64,000 nucleotides of DNA from Mixophyes australis (GCA_036250195.1 JAVHZZ010000011.1:1933001-1997000); one strand, 5' to 3'. Shown: positions 12,231 to 24,104, counted from the stretch's first letter. Translations and numbers: made by a program. The notes: generated by a model not told the origin, from the letters alone.

Positions 12231-13311
12231 CAGGGCCGGATTTACCGCTAGGCAACCTAGGCACCTGCCTAGGGCCTAGCGGCTCTGGGGGGGCACAGCT
12301 GGGGGGGACAGGAGTAATTTTTAAAAAAATGAAAAAAAAAAAAAAATCGGCCCCTCCCCCGACTCGCGGCACCCCCCCCCCCCCCCCGCGACTCGTGCGG
12401 GGGGGTGCCGCGAGTCGGGGGAGGGGGGGGGGCGCAAATCGGGGGAGGGGGGGGGGCGGGTGCCGCGAATCGGGTCCTGGCAGCCTCTTCTCCTCTCAGT
12501 GTCTCAGTGATAGAGAGAGGAGGAGAGGCTGCCGGGACCCGACGAGCGATCACGTGACTCTTTCTTTCTTTTTTTTTTTTTTTTTTTCTTTCTTTACATC
12601 TGGACTGACGGAGGAGGAGCAGCGCGCAATAGAAAGGTAAGTAAAACAAGGGACATAAGTGGTGATGGTGAAGGGGCACAGAAGTGATGGTGAAGGGGCA
12701 CAGAAGTGGTGATGGTGAAGGGGCACAGAGGTGGTGATGGTGAAGGGCACAGAGGTGGTGATGGTGATTGGCACAGAAGTGGTGATGGTGAAGGGCACAG
12801 AGGTGGTGATGGTGAAGAGGCACAGAGGTGGTGAAGGGGCACAGAAGTGGTGATGGTGAAGGGCACAGAGGTGATGGGGAAAGGGCACATGTGATATTGT
12901 GAAGGGGCAAAAGTGACAATGAAGGGGCACAGTGTGATGATAGAGGGACAAAAGTGACAAGAGCACATACTTGGATTTATGCGTATTATTTTTGCAAACA
13001 ACTTAAGTAAGTATTTCTGCCCTGACTTCAATATTTATTATGTTGTTTTGACCCAACTACTTAAAAAAACGGGACTGCTTGGTAATTATTTAGGGGTGCC
13101 TTTTTCTGCAGCAGGGTGGCCTTGCTCTTTTCACATGTTAGGTACGCCCCCAAAGATGCAAGCCACGCCTTCGGCGGCACATGCTTTCATATCTACGTAA
13201 CTATAGGGGTATATGGTAGGCTGCAAAAATATAGTGCTATGGATTGTTTCAGGGAGGGGGCCCAAAAACAGTATCCTGCCTAGGGCCCTATGAGGTCTAA
13301 ATCCGGCTCTG
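12231..13311. mobile_element. hAT-type element with intact ends (1081 bp)
   Basis: Starts cagggccggattta and ends taaatccggctctg, inverted copies differing at one base. It is flanked by a perfect 8-bp duplication, atgacact, at 12223-12230 and 13312-13319. The interior holds G/C homopolymers, two imperfect palindromes (about 12360-12420 and 12478-12538), a T/C run and an array of about 24 bp units. No transposase frame is present, so it is non-autonomous. Confidence 0.93.
12658..12960. repeat. Minisatellite of about 24 bp inside the hAT element
   Basis: Units of the type ggtgatggtgaaggggcaca repeat about 12 times with length variants. The array lies wholly inside the element at 12231-13311. 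Confidence 0.88.
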
Positions 13312-13461
13312 ATGACACTAGTTCCATCAGACACCATACTGGGAAGGGGACAGATGTATTTCGGCTTGTGGGAGATAAAGCAATGACATAAGGCATTCTT
13401 CAATCTCTCAGGGATCGGGCTTAGCCCTATACACCAACGGGTTACCACCCGCAATAAGATT

Positions 13462-13908
13462 CTATGGGGCCTATTTATTGTTATTGTCTTTTCTCATTAA
13501 ATTCCCCAGAGGGACCGACGCACATATAAGTAACGTGCGCATTCATTAACAGTGTGTCGCAGCAGATATGGTAGATGTTATGCGGTCTGCTGTATACTGC
13601 AGTAAGTTCCGAGAAGGTAATTACACATACGGTAATGTACACCAGCTCAGGCACATACAGCTCATTGTGGTGTACATTACCGTATGGGGAGAGCATTGTG
13701 GTTGAGGGATCTTTCTGCTCTCCCCTCCGGTCACCAGGTGGTCACATAGAGGACATAGGAGAAAGGTCTTTGTAGGAACAGCAGTTTTTCAGGACTGCTG
13801 TTCCTGTAGAAGTTTTTTAATAAATATCCACAATTTTTCAATCCTTATCGCAATGATGATTGAAATACATTGTGTATAAAATGCGGTGGGTGATAAAATA
13901 GAGGCCTA
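13462..13908. mobile_element. Possible MITE with two internal hairpins
   Basis: Ends resemble inverted copies (ggggcctatttatt at the left, aaaatagaggccta at the right). Inside are a perfect 19-bp inverted repeat (13626-13644 with 13668-13686, 23-base loop) and a perfect 12-bp one (13774-13785 with 13794-13805). The boundaries are tentative; the hairpins are certain. Confidence 0.5.
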
Positions 13909-14166
13909 TGCATGATGGGGAAGCCTATATAACAAGCATTGTAGCAGTACATGCACCATACTTGTTCTCCGAATGGTGAAAACAGAAGAAAATCATTGAA
14001 AAAATGTTGTTTTTTTTTATTGAGAAACATTATTAAATATTTTTTTTATTTTGTTAAATATTTGTAATCAATTTTCTTTACAATTTACTTGTCATTTTAT
14101 TTAGTATTAATGGAACAGACTGCCCAAGTCTGGCCTTTCAGTTCCACCGCGCAGCCGCAAACCGGT

Positions 14167-15115
14167 TCAGTGTGCATTAAGGGCGTCTGCCTGTAGTCAG
14201 TGCACAGTAAGGGCGTCTGCCTGTAGTCAGTGCACAGTAAGGGCATCTGCCTGTAGTCAGTGCACAGTAAGGGCGTCTGCCTGTAGTCAGTGCACAGTAA
14301 GGGCGTCTGCCTGTATCCAGTGCACAGTAAGGGCGTCTGCCTGTATCCAGTGCAAAGTAAGGGCGTCTGCCTGTAGTCAGTGCACAGTAAGGGCGTCTGC
14401 CTGTAGTCAGTGCACAGTAAGGGCGTCTGCCTGTAGTCAGTGCACAGTAAGGGCGTCTGCCTGTAGTCAGTGCACAGTAAGGGCGTCTGCCTGTAGTCAG
14501 TGCACAGTAAGGGCGTCTGCCTGTAGTCAATGCACAGTAAGGGCGTCTGCCTGTAGTCAGTGCACAGTAAGGGCGTCTGCCTGTATCCAGTGCACAGTAA
14601 GGGCGTCTGCCTGTATCCAGTGCAAAGTAAGGGCGTCTGCCTGTAGTCAGTGCACAGTAAGGGCGTCTGCCTGTAGTCAGTGCACAGTAAGGGCGTCTGC
14701 CTGTAGTCAGTGCACAGTAAGGGCGTCTGCCTGTAGTCAGTGCACAGTAAGGGCGTCTGCCTGTAGTCAGTGCACAGTAAGGGCGTCTGCCTGTAGTCAG
14801 TGTACAGTAAGGGCGTCTGCCTGTAGTCAGTGTACAGTAAGGGCGTCTGCCTGTAGTCAGTGTACAGTAAGGGCGTCTGCCTGTAGTCAGTGTACAGTAA
14901 GGGCGTCTGCCTGTAGTCAGTGTACAGTAAGGGCGTCTGCCTGTAGTCAGTGTACAGTAAGGGCGTCTGCCTGTAGTCAGTGTACAGTAAGGGCGTCTGC
15001 CTGTAGTCAGTGCACAGTAAGGGCGTCTGCCTGTAGTCAGTGCACAGTAAGGGCGTCTGCCTGTAGTCAGTGCACAGTAAGGGCGTCTGCCTGAAGTCAG
15101 TGCACAGTAAGGGCG
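14167..15115. repeat. 30-bp minisatellite, about 31 copies
   Basis: Unit core aagggcgtctgcctgtagtc. Since 30 is divisible by 3, a 360-codon minus-strand frame runs through it; that frame is an artefact. The pair of variant units with gtatccag recurs 270 bp apart (14311 and 14581), showing a block duplication of nine units. Confidence 0.97.
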
Positions 15116-15170
15116 CAGTAAACTCAGGCACATGCAGAAGTGTCTGATTCAAGCTCTGTGTGTTCAGTAT

Positions 15171-15492
15171 CATCAGCATCTATTTATATAGCGCCACTGA
15201 TTCCGCAGCGCTGTACAGAGAACTCACTCACATCAGTCCCTGCCCCATAGGAGCTTGCAGTCTAAATTCTCTAACACCTACACACACAGACTAGGGTCAA
15301 TTTTAATAGCAGCCAATTAACCTACCAGTACGTTTTTAGAGTGTGGGAGGAAACCGGAGCACCCGGAGGAAACCCGTGCAAACACAGGGAGTACATACAA
15401 ACTCCTCACAGATAAGACCATGGTTGGGAATCGAACTCATGACTCCAGTGCTGTGAGACAGAAGTGCTAACCACTGAGCCACCGTGCTGCCC
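15171..15492 (-). mobile_element. tRNA-derived SINE with L2-like tail
   Basis: Read on the minus strand, the head has an A-box-like TGGCTCAGTGG and a B-box-like GTTCGATTCC, as in tRNA-derived SINEs. The body ends with GCGCTATATAAATAG and a GATGAT tail shared with the L2-type 3' end at 48547. The short sequence cagtat occurs on both flanks, a probable target duplication. It sits in a flank that itself ends cttaatgaatcaggccca. Confidence 0.83.
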
Positions 15493-15639
15493 CAGTATGT
15501 GTGCCTTAATGAATCAGGCCCAGTATTGTAGGTGATTGATTGTGAAGTGTCTCATAGACAGTGACCAGCTATAAGTGGTATTAATGCTGAGTGTAGAGCG
15601 AACAACAGAATAGTTTACACTAACGTTCTCTCTCGACAG

Positions 15640-15748
15640 ACTGGGGCAGCTTTTGTGTTATTTCACTGACTTTGTGGATCGTCTGAACTCAGTTGGGAAG
15701 AAAACTCTTCTGAACCTGTTATCAATGTGTTCAAACAACGTCGCTGAG
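15640..15748 (+). CDS. Mesothelin-like exon 5
   Basis: 109 bp, phase 2 in, phase 0 out. The acceptor is ttctctctcgacag and the donor gtaaga. Residues 170-206 include LGQLLCYFTDFVDRLNSVGK, with two cysteines. It precedes the largest intron of the window (11.8 kb), which holds the 43-bp and 20-bp arrays and the hAT relic. Confidence 0.83.
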
Positions 15749-15947
15749 GTAAGATCAGACTAATGATAATTTCTACTCTCCCTGTTATTGCACCAATGTA
15801 CACAAAGACGGTTATATGTTTCAGCTGAGCCTTGGGGGGTCTTGACAGTCCATTGGGGTCACTAACTAGGTTCTTTTATTATATTTAGTGCAGCACTTAA
15901 TTGCAGGAAAAATAGTGTATCTGTAACCGGACATTTCAATGAGCAAG

Positions 15948-18926
15948 AAGCTGGGTGCAAACTATGGAAAATTACTGCAGATTTCTGTAACGATTTTACC
16001 AAGGAATGAAAGTCCCGATGATCAGCAGATTCCTGTGTACACACCGACACCATTTACCTACAGATCTGTGATCTCATGCTCTGTACACACTACTGGTGGT
16101 GAGTGCGTGCACACTACATATATCTGCCTACGCTGCTGGTGGTGAGTGTGTACACACTACATATATCTGCCTACACTGCTGGTGGTGAGTGTGTACACAC
16201 TACATATATCTGCCTACGCTGCTGGTGGTGAGTGTGTGCACACTACATATATCTGCCTACGCTGCTGGTGGTGAGTGTGTACACACTACATATATCTGCC
16301 TACGCTGCTGGTGGTGAGTGCGTGCACACTGCAGATATCTGCCTACGCTGCTGGTGGTGAGTGCGTGCACACTGCAGATATCTGCCTACGCTGCTGGTGG
16401 TGAGTGCGTGCACACTACATATATCTGCCTACGCTGCTGGTGGTGAGTGTGTGCACACTACATATATCTGCCTACGCTGCTGGTGGTGAGTGCGTGCACA
16501 CTACATATATCTGCCTACGCTGCTGGTGGTGAGTGCGTGCACACTGCAGATATCTGCCTACGCTGCTGGTGGTGAGTGCGTGCACACTACATATATCTGC
16601 CTACACTGCTGGTGGTGAGTGTGTGCACACTACATATATCTGCCTACGCTGCTGGTGGTGAGTGTGTACACACTACATATATCTGCCTACGCTGCTGGTG
16701 GTGAGTGCGTGCACACTACATATATCTGCCTACACTGCTGGTGGTGAGTGTGTGCACACTACATATATCTGCCTACGCTGCTGGTGGTGAGTGTGTACAC
16801 ACTACATATATCTGCCTACGCTGCTGGTGGTGAGTGTGTGCACACTACATATATCTGCCTACACTGCTGGTGGTGAGTGCGTGCACACTACATATATCTG
16901 CCTACACTGCTGGTGGTGAGTGCGTACACACTACATATATCTGCCTACACTGCTGGTGGTGAGTGCGTACACACTACATATATCTGCCTACACTGCTGGT
17001 GGTGAGTGTGTACACACTACATATATCTGCCTACGCTGCTGGTGGTGAGTGCGTGCACACTACATATATCTGCCTACACTGCTGGTGGTGAGTGTGCACA
17101 CTACATATATCTGCCTACGCTGCTGGTGGTGAGTGTGTACACACTACATATATCTGCCTACGCTGCTGGTGGTGAGTGCGTACACACTACATATATCTGC
17201 CTACGCTGCTGGTGGTGAGTGCGTGCACACTACATATATCTGCCTACGCTGCTGGTGGTGAGTGTGTACACACTACATATATCTGCCTACGCTGCTGGTG
17301 GTGAGTGTGTGCACACTACATATATCTGCCTACACTGCTGGTGGTGAGTGCGTGCACACTACATATATCTGCCTACACTGCTGGTGGTGAGTGCGTGCAC
17401 ACTACATATATCTGCCTACGCTGCTGGTGGTGAGTGCGTGCACACTACATATATCTGCCTACGCTGCTGGTGGTGAGTGCGTGCACACTACATATATCTG
17501 CCTACGCTGCTGGTGGTGAGTGCGTGCACACTACATATATCTGCCTACACTGCTGGTGGTGAGTGTGCACACTACATATATCTGCCTACGCTGCTGGTGG
17601 TGAGTGTGTACACACTACATATATCTGCCTACGCTGCTGGTGGTGAGTGCGTACACACTACATATATCTGCCTACGCTGCTGGTGGTGAGTGCGTGCACA
17701 CTACATATATCTGCCTACGCTGCTGGTGGTGAGTGCGTGCCCACTGCAGATATCTGCCTACGCTGCTGGTGGTGAGTGCGTGCCCACTACATATATCTGC
17801 CTACGCTGCTGGTGGTGAGTGTGTGCACACTACATATATCTGCCTACGCTGCTGGTGGTGAGTGCGTGCACACTACATATATCTGCCTACACTGCTGGTG
17901 GTGAGTGCGTACACACTACATATATCTGCCTACACTGCTGGTGGTGAGTGCGTGCACACTACATATATCTGCCTACGCTGCTGGTGGTGAGTGCGTGCAC
18001 ACTACATATATCTGCCTACGCTGCTGGTGGTGAGTGCGTGCACACTACATATATCTGCCTACGCTGCTGGTGGTGAGTGTGTGCACACTACATATATCTG
18101 CCTACACTGCTGGTGGTGAGTGTGTACACACTACATATATCTGCCTACGCTGCTGGTGGTGAGTGTGTACACACTACATATATCTGCCTACGCTGCTGGT
18201 GGTGAGTGCGTGCACACTACATATATCTGCCTACGCTGCTGGTGGTGAGTGCGTGCACACTACATATATCTGCCTACGCTGCTGGTGGTGAGTGCGTGCA
18301 CACTACATATATCTGCCTACGCTGCTGGTGGTGAGTGTGTGCACACTACATATATCTGCCTACGCTGCTGGTGGTGAGTGTGTACACACTACATATATCT
18401 GCCTACGCTGCTGGTGGTGAGTGTGTACACACTACATATATCTGCCTACGCTGCTGGTGGTGAGTGCGTGCACACTACATATATCTGCCTACGCTGCTGG
18501 TGGTGAGTGTGTACACACTACATATATCTGCCTACGCTGCTGGTGGTGAGTGTGTACACACTACAGATATCTGCCTACACTGCTGGTGGTGAGTGCGAGC
18601 ACACTGCAGATATCTGCCTACGCTGCTGGTGGTGAGTGCGTGCACACTACATATATCTGCCTACACTGCTGGTGGTGAGTGTGTGCACACTACATATATC
18701 TGCCTACACTGCTGGTGGTGAGTGCGTGCCCACTGCCACATGTGCCCGACATCGTTCCATCGTTGATTGTGACTTTTATGAAGTTTATAAAACCAAATGA
18801 ACAATATGGTGTGTTTGATAAAACATGGTGGGAGTGTACACACTGATGTAATATCTGACTAAATGGTCGTTTATCGTGTGATCGACCCAATGATTGGTTG
18901 AAAAACCTGTAGCCTGTACCCAGCTT
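15948..18926. mobile_element. MITE with diverged inverted arms, filled by a minisatellite
   Basis: The left arm begins aagctgggtgcaaacta (15948) and the reverse complement of the right arm begins aagctgggtacaggcta (from 18926). About 80 bp inward both arms share tgtgtacac followed by cc-acaccat in matching order. The alignment by eye is partial but colinear over about 110 bp. The 43-bp array fills the space between the arms. Confidence 0.65.
16080..18736. repeat. 43-bp minisatellite, about 61 copies
   Basis: Unit cores are ctgctggtggtgagtg and cactacatatatctgcctac. Variants swap gtgtgtac, gtgcgtgc and gcgtac. Every unit carries ggtgagtg, a near-consensus splice donor in the sense direction of the host gene. 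A block of 11 units recurs at 471 bp spacing (17006 and 17477). It lies in intron 5. Confidence 0.97.
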
Positions 18927-21007
18927 AAGGGTCTATTTATTAAAAGCAGATAAACTATTCATTGAAAAATAAAGCTGATGAGCTCACAATTGTTAATCAC
19001 AACTTAATAAATTACACTATGGGATCTTTTTATTATAGGATGAAATATTGTAGTGATGGGAAATAGGTGTTTCTCAGGAATGACAGTTTGTCGGTATATT
19101 ATGGAGGTTAGCATTGGCGACTGAGGGGACAAATGATGGAGTATTGCTGTGGCCCGTGGTGCTTGTACCTCGATGCCCGTTCTGTTAATGATATGTCAGG
19201 ATCAGACATAAAATAATAATTATTTATTGATTAAATTCAATTCCGCCCTTTTTAATCTTTGGGCAACACTTTGAAGGCAAACCAGGACTTGTGGTAGAGT
19301 AGCCTCAGGGTTATACTGCTCAGGAGACGGGTGATGGGCTACAGACATCACATTTAGCTGCCGGCAAAGGAAATGACAAGAACACATTATATTGCCCTTG
19401 ACAGAGGGGGAGAAAGTGATTAGAGCGGGATATTCAGAGCCACAGACGTCCTGGATAGATTCTCACACAAAGGATGAATAAGATGGATGCAGTTTTAATA
19501 CACTTTCCACCTTTTATCCTCTGTGTTACCCGGCTCCTTCTAGGCGACTGAAAACACATTTAATATCTGCACCTCTTCATTGTATAATCTGACATTCTGC
19601 AAATCTACAATCCCTGTTACCTGGGCCGTACTCTGAGCAGCCAATCACTGCCCCAATATGGATCTGAGCAGCTGTGATAGGGCAGAAGATGTGGAAATAC
19701 TGAGCAGCCCAGGATCCTTCATACAGACGGTACGGCCCCAGGAGAAATGTGGCCCCTGCCTGCCGGACTACTTCATATTGTGACCTTCGTTTCTTATACG
19801 TGTATTTTACCTGTGTCCGTGAATTCAGGATAACTTCATTTATCCACAATGTTGCTTGGAGGTTCACAGCTAACAAAATAACTGCACCCCCATAGAGGAT
19901 GGCGAGAATAGTAGATGGCGGATCAGTAGTGAGGCCCACGCGGTACATCTGCCTGTTATACAGCAGAAGAGAAGTATATATACAATTATGCTGCTTATCT
20001 GTCTTTTTTGACTTCTGCTATGGATGGTATAATGTATCAGCTTCATAAAAGTAATAATAAAGTTTATCTTTATACAGAGTGGTTTCCAGTCTTGTCTGGA
20101 TAGGAATTTATGTGCAATTTATTGAACCTGGCATCCACTATTAAGTTTTTGGATGTGCTGTGCGGCTCTTATCGACCTATATATACAAATACACTAGCAG
20201 GGAGCAGGGTCACCCGATGTTGTCTGGGTCCGATTTGTAATGTGTAGCAGTTTTTATATATTAGCAAATTATTTGGTAAATAGACCATGAATGCTGTTTA
20301 GAAAATAAGATTTGTTGCTTTGCTGCGTTGTGGTGAGGTTTCCTTCCAGCAGTCAAACAATTGTTTATGAATAGACTAAGGCACCTATTGCACAGACATG
20401 TACGGTGGCAGAATGCTCTCTCCTGTATCTGACAATAGTTCCCCTCTCTGATGCTGAGACTGAGAATTCTGTTCCATACACAAATTTATGCAGACGGAGA
20501 TCGACTGAAGCATCAAATATACTGAACAATCAATGCTAAAATAAAAGTCATGACACAGAACATTCCTGCACTATACATGCAGAAAATGATTTGCTGCTTA
20601 TTCACTTGCACTATGTGACTACTCAGAAAACTGCTGACATAGGAGAAGCTTCGCACAGATCACAATCTTCAGATGCCGCTATCCTGACATCTGCATTTAC
20701 TGGACTGAAACATTGCTTTTATAATGAACTAACAATTCATTTATAAAACATTTTCTCAATTCATTAAAGAAGGAAATATTTAGCGCCTGCTTTATTTCCA
20801 CATCTGTCCTTCCTGATAGATTGACAGCTGTAATCTCCAGGCACTCAGTGTTAAAAGACGTATAATAAGCATCAGTGTGTGTTATATGCTGTTTTGTAGG
20901 GTGCATAGAGAATCGTCCCATGGATGGATCAGTGGTTATACGGTCAGTAAATGAGAGACCCCAATGTCTGAGAACGCTGCCCTCCGGGTCACCTTGACAA
21001 TCTGCTT
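18927..21007. other. Intron 5 single-copy stretch
   Basis: No array or confident gene. It begins with gggtctatttattaa, a repeat-end-like sequence. A minus-strand frame at 19577-19948 is listed separately. The rest shows no splice-bounded frame that would fit between exons 5 and 6, which already join in phase. Confidence 0.4.
19577..19948 (-). pseudogene. Unrecognised minus-strand frame with one hydrophobic segment
   Basis: A 123-codon frame starts MYRVGLTTDPPSTILAIL and continues through a hydrophobic stretch (about residues 14-36), then basic KKRRSQYEV. Unlike most frames here it is not repeat-derived and has natural-looking composition. An acceptor-like ataacag lies just upstream on the minus strand. 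I do not recognise the family. It may be an exon remnant, a retrocopy or chance. Confidence 0.25.
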
Positions 21008-21582
21008 TGTATGCACCGCTATCAGTATGTATGCACCGCTATCGGTATGTATGCACCGCTATCGGTATGTATGCACCGCTATCAGTATGTATGCACCGCT
21101 ATCAGTATGTATGCACCGCTATCAGTATGTATGCACCGCTATCGGTATGTATGCACCGCTATCGGTATGTATGCACCGCTATCAGTATGTATGCACCGCT
21201 ATCGGTATGTATGCACCGCTATCGGTATGTATGCACCGCTATCGGTATGTATGCACCGCTATCGGTATGTATGCACCGCTATCGGTATGTATGCACCGCT
21301 ATCGGTATGTATGCACCGCTATCGGTATGTATGCACCGCTATCGGTATGTATGCACCGCTATCGGTATGTATGCACCGCTATCGGTATGTATGCACCGCT
21401 ATCGGTATGTATGCACCGCTATCGGTATGTATGCACCGCTATCGGTATGTATGCACCGCTATCGGTATGTATGCACCGCTATCGGTATGTATGCACCGCT
21501 ATCGGTATGTATGCACCGCTATCGGTATGTATGCACCGCTATCGGTATGTATGCACCGCTATCGGTATGTATGCACCGCTTT
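21008..21582. repeat. 20-bp minisatellite, about 29 near-identical copies
   Basis: The unit tgtatgcaccgctatcggta varies only at one position (a or g in atcRgta), and that variation is confined to the first third. All three plus frames are open because the unit has no stop; the resulting Cys/Tyr-rich peptides are artefacts. The homogeneity suggests recent expansion. Confidence 0.98.
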
Positions 21583-21924
21583 CCATAAACGTCAAAAGCT
21601 GCTGAATAATGACCAATAAAATACAGCCGCTGAATGAATACCTCCACTGAATAAGGAATATAAATAATAGCGGTGGGTTTGGTGGATGAAGGAGACAGAA
21701 TTAGACCAATAACACATTTTAGCACACTGATATAGTACAATAACCGGTCTGCTAGGAGGATTGGTTTGCAGAGAGCTCCTGATTGAGGTTCTATATCTTT
21801 GCCAACAGTTAAACAGAAACTAATTCCATCCTATCATTTTACCCAGGAATCATTACTATGAGGATCACTAGTGATCTACCTAGGAGAGTACCAGGGAGGG
21901 ATTCATGTTGTGTCTGCAGCCAGA
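21583..21924. other. Intron 5 stretch
   Basis: Single-copy sequence between the 20-bp array and the next repeat. Nothing further is supported. Confidence 0.4.
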
Positions 21925-22596
21925 CAATAATCAGAGATGCTCACTGACCCCCCGTCTTTTGGTTTTGGATCTGGATTAAATTCGTGTTTTGGATTTGGCA
22001 AAACCGCCCTCGCATCTTTTAGTTTTGGTTTTGGTTTTGTATCTGTATTTTTTGGGAAAAATTGCTAAAATATGCTAAAATCACATTTTTTTTGCTCTTT
22101 TTTGTTCCTTCATTATTATTAACCTCAAAAACATTAATTTCCAGTCAATTTTGACCACCTCACAGGTCACAATATTATTTTCACACACTTCCGAATAAAG
22201 ACTGCAGCGAGCACAAACACACGGCAGTTCCTAGCACATCTAGGTAACATTGGCACACAGCAGTGGCAGAAAAAAAAGAAAAGTGGTGCAAGATGGAATT
22301 GTCCTTGGGCCCTCCTACCCTTATGTAAGATATTGAAAAGGACATGTACGGTTTAACAAACCAAGCACTGCAGCAACAAGGAGTGCCACTTATGTGGCTG
22401 AAGTGCTTGGTTTGTTCAGGCCCCCACAAAACAAGCTACCAATAGCTTAGCTGCCTTAAGCCCAACAGAGGCAGGATGATAAATTTGCCCAGTTTAAAGA
22501 ACAGCTAAGACACCTGAGAAAACAAATGGGTGTGTCACCAGCCCCTGCAGACGAAGATTTGGATGATGAATGACAAAGAGAACGCCATCACCCAGA
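21925..22596. mobile_element. Unclassified interspersed repeat
   Basis: Begins cagagatgctcactgac, hAT-like in starting CAGAG, and continues with T/G-rich text such as ggttttggatctggatt that I associate with dispersed amphibian repeats. Its right part (22480-22570) has a short open stretch reading FAQFKEQLRHLRKQMG. No matching right end was found, so class and limits are tentative. Confidence 0.4.
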
Positions 22597-22783
22597 GCAC
22601 ACAGCCGGTACAGTGAAACTGAGAATGGCTCATTAAATCAGTTATGGTTCCTTTGATCGCTCCACCCGTTCCTTGGATAACTGTGGTAATTCTACAGCTA
22701 ATACATGGCAACGAGTGCTGACCCCCCGGGATGAGTGTATTTGTCAAACGAAGACCAGTCCGGGGTGCCCCGGCGGGTTGTAG
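22597..22783 (+). pseudogene. 18S rRNA fragment
   Basis: The sequence follows the conserved 5' part of eukaryotic 18S rRNA: ccggtacagtgaaactg, then gaatggctcattaaatcagt, then tatggttcctttga, ttggataactgtggtaattc and gctaatacatg. It starts about 50 bases into the rRNA and fades after the variable region near 22780. Mutations (for example acagctaatac for agagctaatac) show it is an inactive copy. It lies between two pieces of transposon-derived sequence. Confidence 0.92.
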
Positions 22784-23253
22784 ATGGTGAACCCAGTGAA
22801 AAAGAAAGTATGTGGTCACACGTATGAGAGAGAAGCAATTGAAAGGATAATTGAAAACAAAGTTCATCCTAACACAATATTAATTCAACCCCGCAGGAAA
22901 CCATCATTACAGAAGTCTGTAACATAAATGTCAAAAACAAAAATGTCAAAAAAATATCTTACCTTTTTAAAGAAAAAAACACACTTAAAGGTGAAACTTT
23001 GCTGTAGAAAAGCATAAAATTGCCAACATGTTATTTTACCCAAATATTAATAAGCTTTCCAGCATCAGCTAGCTTCCTTCTCTCAGCTAGATCCCAGCAC
23101 CTACAATCTACATTGTCATCATTCTCACCCTCATCAGTGTGTACATCATCATCACTCAATACTAATTAATCCCGGCTGGAATCCACCATTACAGAAGTCT
23201 CTGTAATTTGATCTAAATGCCATGCTCTAAATGATGCTCGTGGACTTTGCAGT
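22784..23253. other. hAT-associated flank
   Basis: Contains two similar stretches, accatcattacagaagtct (about 22900) and accattacagaagtctctgt (about 23190), about 290 bp apart. It is probably the non-coding end of the hAT relic that follows. No gene is seen. Confidence 0.4.
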
Positions 23254-24104
23254 TCATTTTACGACAGAGCTGTCATGATTTTTGGGCAATTCTTTTACAC
23301 CAGACCAAATGTCAGAATGTTCTGCTAACTCATCTGCGTCATCCTTGGGTCTCTTAGAAAAGCTTAGTTTTTTCCTAGCAGCAGTAGCTGGAGAAACTGA
23401 AGGTGGGGACGCCGTCGTGTCAGGTGCCAATTCAGCTGTCAACTTGCTACCCAGGAGCTCATTGCATCTCTTGTGGTCTAGGACAGTGGGAAATAGAGAG
23501 AAGACATTGCTCTTAAACCTAGGATCAAGCATACGTTGCCAAAATGTAGCGATACGATTTCCAGAAGTTGATAACTCTTCGATCCTGGTGAAGTGATTAA
23601 AGTACTTCATCTACAAGTCTGACATACTTAGCGTAATTTCTTTGTTTCATTTCTTCCTTCAATTTTTCAACGTGCTTTTCCAAAAGTCTAATTAAGGGAA
23701 TCACTTTACTCAAGCTAACAGTGTCTGTACTCAGTTCACAGGTGACTACTTTGAAGCGTTTCAGCACCTTGCACAACACTGCGCTGGACTAAAATACATT
23801 CCCCCTCCTTTCCCAATGTCATGGCTTGTGGTGTAAGCGTGGATGGCTTTTCTCTGTTCCTCCATCTTCACAAGCATATAAAATTCCACCTTGTTACCAC
23901 CTCTTGCTTCATTTGGTGGCAGGGCAAAATAAATTGTTCTTGCAGCTGCTGCAATTTTCTACATGCTGTTGCAGAATGCCGAAAATGTCCTAAAATTTTT
24001 CAGGCCACAGACAGCATCTCCTGCACGTCCCTGTCATTTTTCAGAAAGCTCTGCACCACCAAGTAGATTGTGTGAGCAAAACAGGGAATGTGATGGAATT
24101 CTCC

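Noticed and set aside
14097..15179. 360-codon minus-strand frame cycling YRQTPLLCTD
   Set aside because: The 30-bp unit is divisible by 3, so an open frame is automatic. No start context or homology is apparent.
16080..21582. CRISPR-like regular repeats
   Set aside because: Units are contiguous tandem copies with no unique spacers, in a eukaryotic intron.
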